From NCBI GenBank assembly GCA_003971905.1, contig RSEE01000015.1, forward strand, positions 124,001 through 188,000: a stretch of 64,000 bases of DNA, read 5' to 3'. Positions 20,918 to 32,636 of this stretch are shown piece after piece; the first letter of the stretch is position 1, and each line of letters opens with the position of its first letter. Both the position numbers and the translations under genes were made by a program. The notes below the pieces were generated by a model, which was not told the DNA's origin, made no database searches, and was given only the letters and a program-made list of their open reading frames with translations. The DNA comes from Moniliella sp. 'wahieum' (lineage: Eukaryota > Basidiomycota > Moniliellomycetes > Moniliellales > Moniliellaceae).

Positions 20918-23663
20918 TCAATTCTTCGGCCACCGTGCTTTGGCACCTGGCAGAAGGGGTGGGATCTCTTCTTCCTGTGGGGAGGAAGGGGTGGCAGCCG
21001 GCGAGAGGGGGCGCAAGAGGGATAGGTTCCCCTGCGGTGGATTGCGCACCTCTCTTGGGCTGGAGGGCGGGAAATCCAATGCCTGTTCACCGGGAAGGTT
21101 AAGCCAGCGGGACCGGGCCAGCTGCTCCACATCCCACCGCTGCGCCGGGTCACGACACAATAGGCCACGAAGAACTTGCCGGACCCAGACACGCTCCGCT
21201 GACGATCCGTCCCAAAACATGTCATCTTCTCCCTGTTCATCATCGGACATTGGGTCCGGATCACTCTCTTCCTCTTGTTCGTTTGGCGAAGTGACCTTGC
21301 CTGCCCATGGAGGTGCAGAGGAGCCAAGGGACTCGGTTGCACGACGGACCATTGAATGCGGAAGCGCAGGCGTGGATACCGACAAGTCTTCCGTTGGAAG
21401 TTGCGCAAGGGGGGAAGGCATCGTGATGGCACTCCCTGACAAGTTGCGGCCATGACCAGACACGTTAGCGAACCGCGAACCCCAACTCCCCGAACGCTCC
21501 AGCTGGCTTCGCGCTCTGGCCAATGAAAGGCCAGCAGACGAAGGGGCAGTACTTGCGGGCCACCGCCCCATGTCCAAGCCTGGACCCGACCCCAAAGGGG
21601 GGGTTTGACGGCGCAGTCGTACGGGCATTTCCCATTCTCCCTTTTGGATCTTGGCCTGAAGGCGTGGCTCGAACTGATCACGGAACGGAAGGCGTCCAGA
21701 CAAGAGGGCATAGAGGACACACCCAAGTGCCCACATGTCACCAGCGTAACCATGGGAAGGCGTCGTTCCGCTCGACGACTCTCTTCCATCTGGGTCACGC
21801 AGTAATTCTGGCGCACAATACGGCATCGATCCACCACGTGCCAGTACACGCCGTCCGACCAAGTGTGGGTTCGCCGTACCCAACCGGGAAGATGGAGCCG
21901 GTTCCACTTCCTTCTCCGCACGGCTGGCTAAACCGAAATCACTAATCTTCCACACCACCGCCACATTCTCACCGGGTTCGTCGTCCCCCGTATCGGACAT
22001 CATACCCAGGATATTGTCGAGCTTGATGTCGTTGTGCACCACATGGGCTCCATGCAGAGTACGCACACCTTCCGTCACTTGAATAAAGACATCCCTAGCG
22101 ACCGAAAGGGGCAGACCTCGGCTGCGGGGGGCCGAGGCCACAGATCCGACCCTACGCAGGGATGCTGTGCGAGCCGAGGGACCACTAAAAGATGAATGAG
22201 CGCTGGGTAAGTCACAATTGATACTGGACCGATATGCGCCGGTGGCGGCGCTGTACAGCGCGTCCGCCGCGGCACGGCGTTCAGGCTCAGTAGTTGGACT
22301 CTGGGGAATGAAACCGCTGATGCCTGTCGCCTTGTGTCGGATACTGGGTGGGCGAGAAACCGAGGTTCCCCTGGACTGAGGGACGGTACTAAGCATCGGG
22401 CTGGGAGCGTGCGTAACAGACGTGGAGCGGCGCGACATTGATGAGCCCCGGCCCCCGAAACAGCATGGGACCCAACCAACGGCTTGGGGACTCCTTCGTT
22501 CCGCACATAGTCTAGTAGGGAGCCGGCGTCGCACAGAGGCATAATAAGCACGTCCACATGGGTCATGTTCTCCTTAGAGAGGGGGTTGGGGTTGGATGGG
22601 TCAAGAGTGATTCGCTCATACCAGATGAGCTCCAGTAGGTGTGCGTTGGCCGGTAACGCACGCCACAGCGCCATCTCCTCACTCATCCAATCATCGCCAG
22701 TGTTGGGTGCCTTGGCTTGGGCCAGCGTTCCCCCAACCCCAGCCCCGTTCGTCCGAATAGATCAACTTGCCTGCTAAGGTGGCAGAGCCGAAGGGCGAAT
22801 GGGATTGATGCGTCGGGCTGCCAGGTGCGTCACCCACATCAAAAACTTCACGAATGGTGGAGAAACCGCCATACCCGATGACCTGCCCGAGAAGGTACCT
22901 CCCTTTGGGACCGACGCGGGCGCCCATCCCACTAACCCGACGAGAAGGAGGAGCGTAAGTGACTGCGTCACTAAATCGGCGACGTGGGTCGTGGCCCCAA
23001 GCATCCGAGGTGAAAGAGGAATGAGAGGGCAAAATGGCTGCATGCAGAAGGTGTCAGTTCGCTATCTGTATAACACAAACAAAACAAACAGGGGGGACAA
23101 GACATACGTTGGGACGTATCGAGAGGCGAGGCGAGCGAATGCTTCGGAGACATCGGCGCCGCCGAAGTGGGGGGCGAGTTGAAGTTGAGTAAAAACTGGG
23201 CTGCAGGAGAAACGCCATGCTGGAGCACGTTCGGGGAGGCCGACACATGGTCCGAGGCGGAAGGCGAGGGGATTCGTAGGGGCGATGCACGTGCCGAGGG
23301 CGGAACCGTGGGGGCGGCCGAAACAGAGGGGGAAGGGCGCTGCCACCATGCAACCGAGGTGCTTTCGGGAACGAGTTCCGATGCACCCAACGCGTCTGAG
23401 GGGGAAGAGAGAGCTGCGCCGGCGGCGGCCACGGCGAGAGGAGGAAGTGCCGGTAGTGCCGGCATCGGAGGGGGGGGTGGCGGGTCGCCGCTGTCCGCCA
23501 GGACGGGCGCCGGGGGGGAAGGGTCGAGAGAAACGGCGATGCCGAGACGGCGTGCGGCGAAAGAGCTGGCATCAAAAGAGCCGGCGAGATTAGCGTCGGA
23601 CGAGAGACTGAAGCTCAAGCCCGAGGGGTCGTAGAGGGGTGCTGCATATTCGTCTGTTGCCAT
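20918..23663 (-). CDS. Serine/threonine protein kinase with HND catalytic motif
   Basis: A protein kinase of unassigned family. Exon 1 runs from the ATG at 23663 to 23108 and encodes a Pro/Ser/Ala-rich N-terminus. The intron at 23038-23107 keeps the frame. The kinase domain then shows the glycine loop GQVIGYGGFSTIREV, a Lys in LAGKLIYSD, an alpha-C block SEEMALWRAL, a hinge VLIMPLCDAGSLLDYV, an insert of about 120 Ser-rich residues, the catalytic loop VVHNDIKLDNIL (HND in place of HRD), ISDFGLAS, an APE-type YCAPELL, and GDMWALGCVLYALLSGRLPF. A second Ser/Asp/Glu-rich insert precedes the last lobe segment RGLLCRDPAQRWDVEQL. The stop is at 20918-20920. Frame changes occur near 22690 and 22480. 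The Lys, Asp and DFG residues are present, so activity is expected. Confidence 0.75.
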
Positions 23664-24247
23664 TCTTTACCGGCGCATCGTGCAGGGGCAGGATGCGCTG
23701 ACAGTGGCGGGCGTTGTGGCGAGGATGGGATGGGGATGGTGCTGAGGAGAGAGAGGAGGAGGAGGACGAGGACGGGAACACAAGCACAAGGATGGGTGCG
23801 ACGCCAATGGATGGTGGTGGGGATGGCGGCCGCATGTGCCGCTGCCAACCAGCCAAGCTCGGGGCTGCTCCCGAATAGCCCGCCCTTGGCCAGGCTGCGG
23901 GGAAGGCGGCTACAGCCGGCTGATGCCTGCGGCGGATTTAATTAATCGGCAGCGCCCAGCCGGCAGGCAAGGAACGAACGGTCGTCTCCTGCCGCTGGCT
24001 GCCTACGCCGAGCACCGCACCAGCGCACCCCGCACTGGCTCGACGGCTATTATTTGCCCAGTCGGGCTTGGGGGCCCAGACGAGGCGCACACGCCCCATG
24101 TCCGCGCCTTGGCTCGTTTGCCACCCTCGGCCCATTCCTTCCATCCACAGTGGGATCTCCAGCAGCAAGCAGGCGGCAACGAGTAGCTAGGAGCAACAAT
24201 CCGCTGACCTCCATCACGCGCTAGACTGTGGCCCTGCAGCTGCTCCC

Positions 24248-24320
24248 CATTTGGTGGCGTGATGGTTACGCGGCCTGGCCAGTACGTCAATAAGTCATGG
24301 GCTCGAGTCCCGCTCGAGCC
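24248..24320 (+). tRNA. tRNA-like sequence, possibly tRNA-derived
   Basis: It has an A-box-like TGGCGTGATGG with a complementary D-stem (GCGT/ACGC) and a B-box-like GGCTCGAGTCC with a pairing T-stem. The acceptor 5' side does not pair with the 3' side, and the anticodon arm is poor. It shares CCTGGCCA and TCATGGG with the tRNA-like sequence at 46697-46768. It may be a tRNA pseudogene or the head of a short interspersed element. Confidence 0.3.
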
Positions 24321-24545
24321 ATTAATCCAGTGATGGCGATGGCGTTCCTTGGCGGATTGGGGCGTATAAAAGACACGAGAGGCACTCCCGCGGCAAATGC
24401 CGTCAGACGGAACCCTAGTACCTCTGGTGGCTTGCACCGATTCACGTCGCTGTGAATCCCACATTTTTTCCTTCAACCGGCAGCCAGCCCACCCTGGCCC
24501 CTCCCTGCGCCAACACGTGCGACTACCATCCTCATCCCAACACCC

Positions 24546-25743
24546 ATGTCGCCGTCGGAGGTGAAGGACGCAGCCTCTCTTGCGCAATCTCCATCCAATG
24601 AGGCCGATGCTCTTCAGTCAAGTCTGAATATGCCATCGGATGAAGGAAAACAGGAAGGGGAAGGAGAACACATCGACGTTGCATCCCAGGCCAACCTTGG
24701 GCATGGCATATCGTCCCCGTCCGCGTCCAGTGCCGATGTGGCATCGCTGGCATCGCTTCTAGAACGCACATTGAATGTCCTTGCCTCGCAGGAACGCGCA
24801 CAAGCTCAACGGGAGGCCGAGTACGTCCCCCGCCCGAGCGTGTACACTGCTTCCCAGTTGGACGACGATGAGCACGAGTCGCGCTCTCTTCAGCCACGTC
24901 GGCAGGAGGACCCTCGCGCCTTCCCTTTCCCGCGTCCTTCGGAACGCTGCTGCGCCCCCATCTTCATGGACTCCCTACCGCACCGGTGGCCGAGGGGGGG
25001 GCCAGACTCGGGGGCGATGACGCCAGGCACGCCCAGTATCGACCAAAATGGCCTCGGGTGGCCTGCGGCGCGGACCTTGGATCGCCTTAACTTCTCCCCG
25101 CAGCGGCAGCGGCTAACCAGGCGCGTCTGGCTGGCGCGGTGGCTACAATTTTGCAGTGCTTGGGCGAAGACCCTAGCCGTCCTGGGCTCAAAGAAACACC
25201 CGCCCGTTACGCCAAAGCCCTGCTATGGATGACGAGGGGCTACGAGACCAAGTTGGATGGTATGTTGGATGCCTTTGCTTTTGCTTTGAGTGAATTCTTA
25301 CCTTCGTTCGTGCAGATGTGATCAAGAACGCCATATTCAATGAGGAGCACGACGAGATGGTGATCGTCAAGGACATTACGATCTCGAGTCTGTGCGAGCA
25401 CCACCTTGTACCGTTTACCGGCAAGATCCACATTGGCTACATTCCCAACCGCCTTGTTATTGGTCTCTCGAAATTGGCGCGGATCGCAGAAGTCTTTTCG
25501 CGACGCCTGCAGGTGCAGGAGCGGCTGACGAAACAGGTAGCCCTGGCTCTCGATGAAGCTTTGGCACCCCAAGGTGTTGCAGTCGTGATGGAAGCCGAAC
25601 ACATGTGCATGTCTATGCGTGGCGTGCAAAAGCCAGGTTCACGGACAATCACGTCTTGCATGCGGGGGGTGTTCCATGACCGGGCCAAGACTCGGGAAGA
25701 GTTCTCTCCCTCATTGGGATGGGACGTCATGCTTAACGTCTAG
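24546..25743 (+). CDS. FOL2: GTP cyclohydrolase I
   Basis: The first enzyme of pterin/folate synthesis, turning GTP into dihydroneopterin triphosphate. Exon 1 (24546-25259) starts [10 protein letters not shown] and carries a long disordered, Ser/Glu-rich N-terminus, then [12 protein letters not shown]. One base is lost near 25105, after which [20 protein letters not shown] and [14 protein letters not shown] follow. The intron is 25260-25315 (GTATGT...GTGCAG). Exon 2 has [15 protein letters not shown], the zinc ligand motif [10 protein letters not shown], the GYIPN and [10 protein letters not shown] segments, [26 protein letters not shown] and SRTITSC. All catalytic and zinc residues are visible. 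It ends [10 protein letters not shown]. The N-terminal extension is long, as in many fungi. Confidence 0.93.
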
Positions 25744-26965
25744 TTGATAACCCACATCCAAGTTCGTTTGCCACATTGGGGTCTTCCCATGCCTGGTACT
25801 TCGCCCCCTTTCTCTCTAGCGCCTGCTGCTTGCGCATCACATATGGACTCAACGCCCACCACCGTTTCCTGACATATCCCCACTCCTTGTTGTTCAACCC
25901 AATGTAATATCAACATGAACTAAATGGCGAGCGCCAGTCATTGCTGTTCGTGTGCAATCACATCTCTGCCACAATGAGGTCTGTCATGTAGGGCACCTGC
26001 GGTGGGTACAAGTTGAAGTTTTGGCGACATTTTGATGCGTTATTGACGACACGAACGAGACGGTCATCTCATTCGGAGCACATATCGACGGCTATTTGAC
26101 GCCGTTGATGTGGCGCAGAGTCTGCACCACCAACATCCTTGAACCGCGCATGGCCGGGACCGCGCCATTAGGCACCATCCTACCCCATATAATGCTGGTG
26201 GCGGCTACTTCAATCACCGTCTACCCTTAGAAGATGGCCTTCTGGCCCTTCCTGTGTCCCTACACACCCTTGTTCCGTCCCAGAACGCAGAGGGTTAGCG
26301 CCTTCATTCGTCTTCGAGACGTGCGTCCAGCCACCAACAACCGCTTTGGCAGTCCTAGCAGCTACCAGACGGAGTTTGCTTGTCAGGGACATCGTCCGCA
26401 TTTCCACACACATTCACAACCCGAGCCCCATCATCGCGATCGTATTACAAAACATTTATTGTTCCTATTCACCAATCTCACGGAGCCAGCCCTACCTCTG
26501 TTCCCCAAGGGGCATCTGAGGTGGAGGCTCTGCTCAATATCTACCTCCGCCACGATGAGCGTAGTGCCCTTAGTATCAGGAGAAAATGTAGGAGACAGCC
26601 CACACGTAATTGAGATTCCTAGGTGTAATTGAGATTCCAATGCGAAAGACTGGCAAAGAAACATTCAGGGCCGCGGGCAAAACCCCCAAAGATACACAGC
26701 CTACAGCGCAAGGTAGAGGACGGTAATAAATGGTGTATGAACGCCACATCAAGCAGATGATGAATTGTCAGCGAGCTCTCAGAGAGATTGGATAAACCGA
26801 CGGGACACATGACATGTACAACTCGAGGAAACAGAGGTAACAGGTAGATCAACTGGTCGAGATATTGACGTTAAAAGAAACAGGGGAGCCATCATATGTT
26901 GCCCATTTCGACAAGGGACTGGACAGACGCAATAAGTACAGCCTTCCGCTTGCGAAGTCCGACAT
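25744..26965. other. Interval between two 3' ends, with one weak open frame
   Basis: This is the 3' flank of both the GTP cyclohydrolase (+) and RhoGAP (-) genes. A plus-strand frame at 26234-26632 (132 codons, start AAGATGGCC, TATA-like CCATATAATG near 26187) begins MAFWPFLCPYTP and has no recognisable domain. It may be a small gene or chance. Confidence 0.25.
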
Positions 26966-29549
26966 TCACTCGGATGGGGTAGCAGATTGAAGTAACTCGC
27001 CTTGTTGTCCCTCATTCCGCTCTACGGGGAGGAGAGCACCACTTGCGGCAAGGTACGTCCCTTCCCACGAGGCACGTGGGTTAGCCTCGGCCGTTATCTC
27101 CTGGGCTGAGCTCGGGCGGGGAACAAGTGGGGGAGGGGGAGGATCTTCCGCTTCAGTGTTGTTGCGAGCGAAGATGGGGAGGAGGACCCTGATGGAGGAG
27201 GGCGGGGACATTCTTGGGCCGAGGTTGAGCGGAGGGGAAGCTGGAGCGATGTTGTAAGAATTGAGGGAGTTGGAACAGGTGAAGGGTCCTTTGGAGAAGA
27301 GGACGGAGAGCTTGGCAGTGGATACCGTCGAAACCTGGGGTGGGTGAACTGGAAGCGAAACAGTGGACGGGTCGGTGGAGTTGGTCAGCTCGAGGGTTAA
27401 ACTTGAATTGACCTTATGCTCCGCATGGTCCGTATTCACACCAAGGGAAGAGGGGGCGTGTTGTTGCGTCCCATGGGTTCTCCTGGAGCTCGATTTTGGG
27501 TTTTCGGACATGCGCCGCACCAAGTCACTGGCCAGAGTAGGCTTTTGAAGCCACGGTGACCGAGCGTCGAGAGAGTGAGTATGTTTGTGTCCGTCTCCCT
27601 CTGGACGAGAGGGAGAAGCAGGGGATGAAAGCGCGCTGGTACTCGGTACAGGGGACAAGGCTGGTTCGGGAACTGAAGAAAGGGGGTCGAAGTCCCCTTC
27701 AGATCCTCAAAAATGGCTCCTCCAAAGACGATGAGGTCTTCCATCGTCCGGTCATGCTCCAGTCTTGCGAATACGTCGGCATCATCCACGTCGGGCGCTC
27801 CAAGGATGACGGGGCCTAGCACGACGGCCAAATTAGAAGCCGTCATCTTGTTCTTATCACTGTTTCCAGCAACCCGGGCAAGATGCTCAAGAATGATTGC
27901 AGCGTCACTTGATGGATGGGGGGTTGATTGCGAATCTTTTGACGCAGAAAGGGCCAGCCACTTCGCGTCTCTTCAATTCGCGACGCCGTATACGTCGACA
28001 TCATCTTGAGGGAGAGCGGAAGAAGAGGGTCAGGGAGTTCACGGAGATATCGCTTCAACAGACCCGCCACCGTCACCGGGTCGTCAGTGCCGGGGGAGAA
28101 TGTTAACGCCTTTTCATCTTTCTCTGCCTTCATGGCAAGATCGTCCAAAGCCGAACGCTTGGCGGAAGTGCGATAAATACCTTCCACATCCAGACCATAT
28201 TCATCGAGGTAGGCAACACATTTTTGCAGGAGAATGGTGGCTGCGAGGGCATATTGTGGCTCGATGCGTAGTCCATCAACTTGACTCCAAATAAGAGGTC
28301 GTTGACTACGCCATGCCAGCTAAATGAATAGGTCAGCATTTGATCCGCACGACGCAGAACATGGAGAGAAGGGGACGGAAACTTACTAGTTGATGTATGG
28401 CACGTGCGCTAGTTCAGGTTCTTTTTGAGTAGAAAACTGAGCCTGGACCAAGTTTACATCTTCTTGGATGTGAGGACAGTGAGGGGCAGCATTGTTGTCC
28501 GCTTTCGTGCGATACAAGACCAACTCGTCTGAAACGACCGGCTTTGCTTCTGGTTCGAGTCCCATGCCTTCACCAACCGAACCCCCATCTCATAACGCTG
28601 AGTGCAGCATTGGTCTTGGGCCAGCTTGATGAAGTGAACAAGTGAAAGGCGGAGCGTCTCAATATTGGTCACCATGTCGCGGTACTTGACGTCCAATTCT
28701 TCGACTTCGCGCTGGACCTTGGACTTTTTGCGCACAACGCCTCCATGTTAGCGGGATCATAGATGTACTCTGCAGTGTCTCTTGGTCTAAGAGCAAAGAG
28801 GGCTTTCTTTTTGGCAGCCTCCCGTGCAACATCCCAACCCTCCCGGATCTCCTTGTTACGGAAGGCATCGATCAACTTTGGGAGGGAACGATGCTGTTCG
28901 CCAGGCGAGGGGCACTCTGGCGGAGAGGTTTTGGTTTCATCATCATTACCAACGAGAGTTGTACTGATGGAGGCATCTTCCGTTGGAAGTGTTGGAGATG
29001 GGGGCGGCTTTTCCTCGGTGAGCTGTTGGCGCTGCTGGAGAATGTAGGTCTCTTGGCGCGCTAATTCGTCCAACTCTGAGCATTTCTTCCCGTACGCATT
29101 GCGCACAGAGGGGAGAAGTTTATCATGGGCATCTTCGTAGGACTTGCGACTGGAGTGCAGGCTGTTGCGTAGGTTTTCCAGTGCACGTTCCTGGCTCTTG
29201 CACCAAGCATCCAAGGGAGCAAGGCCTTCTTGGCGGACCAGTTGGACGCGGCGGCGGCGTGCATCCGCCTCGGCCTGGTCGGCCTCGCGATAGGCCAGCC
29301 ATGCTTGGCGGGTGTGGCCATCGAGCTGAGGCGTGGAAAGTCTCTTGGAGGAAAAACGGCGTGGACGGTCGCTGCCCGTGTCGGGGTCGGGGGGTCGGGG
29401 GGATGGGCGTCAATGATCTGCTGAAGGTCTGCGGCGTACCGCATCTCGGCGGCGAGGCGTGCGTCGAGGTAGGAATGGTAGAAGCGCGCCTGGCGGATGC
29501 CGGTATCGAAGGGGGCGAGCAGCGCGGCGGCGTCGTGCTCCGTGGCCAT
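26966..29549 (-). CDS. F-BAR and RhoGAP domain protein (Rgd1-like)
   Basis: A GTPase-activating protein for Rho-family GTPases, expected at curved membranes and sites of polarised growth. Reading from the ATG at 29549, the N-terminus ATEHDAAALLAPFDTGIRQA and RLAAEMRYAADLQQI begins an F-BAR domain. Its helices continue through ERALENLRNSLHSSRKSYEDAHDK, KKCSELDELARQETYILQQRQ, REVEELDVKYRDMVTNIETLR and RYEMGVRLVKAWD (to about 28500). The RhoGAP domain starts FGVKLMDYA near 28275 and has the arginine-finger motif EGIYRTS, VAGLLKRYLRELPDPLLPLSL, and MTASNLAVVLGPVIL. The C-terminus (26966-27660) is Ser/Pro-rich. No DEP domain is visible, so it is closer to Rgd1 than Rgd2. Five or more frame changes or introns break it. 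Each segment is in the expected order. Confidence 0.82.
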
Positions 29550-29858
29550 GGCGGTTCAGGGAGAGCAGGCGATGGGAGGCGGCGGTGGTGGGCGAGACGA
29601 GATGGTGCACTGCCGGCGGGCGATCAGCAGCACGCATCGCGTCGTGGAGCATTGTAGACGATGATCGACATTTTGAACATTGAACGTGGAGCCTCCCAGC
29701 ATTGAACTGTTCAATTCTGCACTGAGCCGGCTGACGTCAGTCGCCCTGCCCTCCAGTCTCCACGTCGCCCTCCCCCGCGCCGCTCCAGCCACCCCGGCCG
29801 CCCCATCGGCCTTGGCGCCGGCACGCCCGCGCGTCCGCCCGCCGTCTTGGGCTCCACC

Positions 29859-31899
29859 ATGTCGCTGCGCGAAGCCCAGGTGGGCGCGCTTCTCGCCCCC
29901 TCAACGGCAACCGCCCAGTCTCCGACGCGCGCATCAAGGCTGTTGCCGGCGGAGATGGGAAGCCGCCTTCGCCCTGCTGGCCTCGACGCCGCCGCCGCCG
30001 CCCCGTCCTGGAAGGTCCTCGTGCTTGACAGCGCCGCCCAGGAAGTGGTCGCGCCCCTTATGACCGTCCAGGACCTGCGTCAGGCTGGCGTCACTCTCCA
30101 TCTTCAGCTTCATTCTGATCGCCCGCCGCTTCCCGACGTGCCGGCCGTTTACTTTGTCGCGCCTACCACCGCCAACTTTACTCGTATTGCCGAGGATCTC
30201 GCTCGGGCCGCCTACGAATCGATCCTTGTCAACTTATCTCGCCCCTCTCCGACGTGCAGCTGGATGAATTTGCCCATAGTTGCTGCCAAGTCGGATGGCG
30301 CAGGAGTAGAGCAGGTGTTCGACCAGTACCTCGACTTCGTGGTACTAGACAACTCCCTCTTTGAGCTGCTCCCTCCCCCACAAAAACGGAACACGTACGA
30401 AGTCCTTTATTCTTCCAGCGCCGGCGAGGAGGCGGTTCGCGCCGAAGCAAGTCGCATCGCTCATGGCCTCTTCAGCGTGCTAGCTACTCGAGAGGGGGGT
30501 GTTCCCATCATTCGCGCACCGGCGGGGAACGCTGCCGAGCTCGTGGCTCGTGAGCTGGATGAACTCCTACGCTCTCATCTCACCTCCACTCGGGGAGCTA
30601 GTGACCTCTTTTCCTCTGGATCTGGGGCCGAGGGTGGGTATCTCAGCGACCATTATTCTTGCTTTTGGATAGGGATGTGGACTTGGTCCCCATGCTTGCC
30701 CATAGTTGGACGTATCAAGCGCTGGTGGACGATGTCCTGGAGCTCCACTTGAACCGAGTCAGTGTTCCTGCCTCGGAGCAAGGGGGCAAGGCGAAGACAT
30801 ACGATCTGGATGGCAAGGACTTTTTTTGGACGAAAAATGTTGTCCAGCCGTTCCCTGAGGTTGCTGCCGACATTGACCAGGAGTTGAGCAAGTACAAGGC
30901 GGACGCGGCAGAGCTTACCCGCAAGACTGGCATCTCTCCGATGGACGATGTCAGTTCGCTTGAGGGAAACAATGCTCTCCACTTGAAAGCAGCCATCACT
31001 GCCCTTCCGGCACTCACCGCGCGCAAGACGGTGCTGGACGCTCATATGAATATTGCCACCGCCTTACTGCAAGGCATCCGTGACCGAGGGTGGACGAGTT
31101 GTTCCAAATCGAGGAAGGCATCCGCAACGTACCTCAAAAGACTGTGCTCGATGCTATCCAAACACTGCCTGGTCCGGAGCGGCCCAAGACAAGCTCCGTC
31201 TCTTTTTGATATTCTATCTCTCCAGCCCCGTCGACTTGACGCCACCGAGCTCAAGACGTTCGAAGATGCCTTGACCGCGGCTGGAGCGGATTTGGCTGCA
31301 CTGCGTTATGTTCAAAGGTGCATACTCTTCCCCCACCCCTCATTTGTTACTCTCTGATCACTCTCTGACACTTGCCTCTCATCAGCATTCGCCAAACAGC
31401 TCGGATGATGTCGTTGGCCTCGGCACCAGCACCTCCCTCGACTCAAGGGAAAGATCTGTTCAAGGGGTTCGGTGCACTGGGCAGGACGCTAGGGGAGCGA
31501 CTGAAAGATTCTGGATTCGAAAACCTAGTTGCGGGCGTGAAGAATTTCCTCCCGGCCCAGAAGGACGAGACGGTGACGCGATTGGTCAAGGCGCTGATGG
31601 AACCTGCGCATGCGTCGGCCCAAGCCCGTACCGAGTCGGACAAGTACCTCTACCTCGACCCCAAACGGCGTGTGGTGGCTGATACTTCGATGCCTGCTAC
31701 TTCCGCGGGCCACAATGACGCAGTTGTGTTTGTCGTCGGTGGGGGGAGCTATGTCGAGTACGCCAACTTGCGCGAGTACGAGCAGCGGACGTCTTCTGCC
31801 CAGGGAGGTGTGCCCAAGAAGATCACCTATGGGGCGACGGAGATTGTCTCGCCCAAGGAATTCTGCTCTGTCCTGGCGCGGCTGGCACAGAAGAATTAG
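29859..31899 (+). CDS. SLY1: Sec1/Munc18-family protein Sly1
   Basis: An SM protein that binds the syntaxin Sed5/Ufe1 class and supports ER-Golgi membrane fusion. It starts [12 protein letters not shown] at 29859, as Sly1 orthologues do, then [39 protein letters not shown], and [19 protein letters not shown]. Next come [35 protein letters not shown] and the block ending [20 protein letters not shown]. An intron lies at 31318-31385. The last exon contains [39 protein letters not shown] and the terminal [14 protein letters not shown]. Single-base losses are seen near 29890, 31088 (GGGG to GGG), 31187 (GG to G) and 31240 (GG to G), plus one near 30655. All are consistent with sequence error in an essential gene. 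Confidence 0.92.
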
Positions 31900-32636
31900 A
31901 TCCTTGGAATCACTATCTACGGGAGCGATGGCCCTTTTCAGAGGCGTCACAGGGCAGCGAGTTTGATCTGACTACTACAAAGCAGATGCGAGGAGCAAAA
32001 ACAGCGAAATCCGTAGAAGATACATCGATTTGAGGTCGTATGGGAGGACGTGACGCATACAAAAGTCTTCTCGTGGCAACAGTGTGAAAGGAGTAAGGAG
32101 AGAGTACCCCAAAGGTTGCTCTCACTTTTAAGTATGCACGGCTGGAGTCAGGTCCTCGGCAGGTCCATCACAAGTGAAAGCTGATACAGTAGTCAAGATG
32201 GTGATCGAAGAGAGAATGGGGTTCGTGTACCGGTTCAATGGAAGGCAGGGATCTTCGTATGTGGGGGGTATAGATGACGTATGGGCAGGGAGCGGGTGGG
32301 ACAAGATGAGGGGAACCATCAAAATGACGAAAAGGATCGGATGTAGGGAAGGGTAAGAAAAAAAGACCGTGCTTGCCACACCCTATATCGCCACCAGAGG
32401 GACGTATACTAGTGGAAACAGCAAGGTGAGCAGTAGTGCACCGTAAGTATGGGCACGGGCACCAAGGTGTGAATACAACACTTTGATTTCAAGGTGTTGA
32501 ATACAACACTTTGATTTTGAGGTGCGACAAGGTAAATCCAAAGGCAACAGGGTGGCTGATAGTGAGAGAGAGGATGGTGTATCCACGGCTTTTTCAAGCT
32601 TCACCCACAGGCAAGGGAGCAAACAAATGAAAATCA
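31900..32636. other. Intergenic between convergent genes
   Basis: This is the shared 3' flank of Sly1 (+) and the PAK kinase (-). The only structure seen is the short tandem repeat listed separately. No gene was supported. Confidence 0.45.
32463..32523. repeat. Two-copy tandem repeat, about 30 bp unit
   Basis: Two near-identical copies of AAGGTGT(T)GAATACAACACTTTGATTT sit head to tail. They lie in the 3' flank of the PAK kinase, outside coding sequence. Confidence 0.7.

Noticed and set aside
20234..21455. Long plus-strand open frames opposite the protein kinase
   Set aside because: They lie antisense to a kinase whose motifs are clear on the minus strand, and their translation is Arg/Gly/Pro-rich with no domain. 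They are mirror frames of GC-rich coding DNA.
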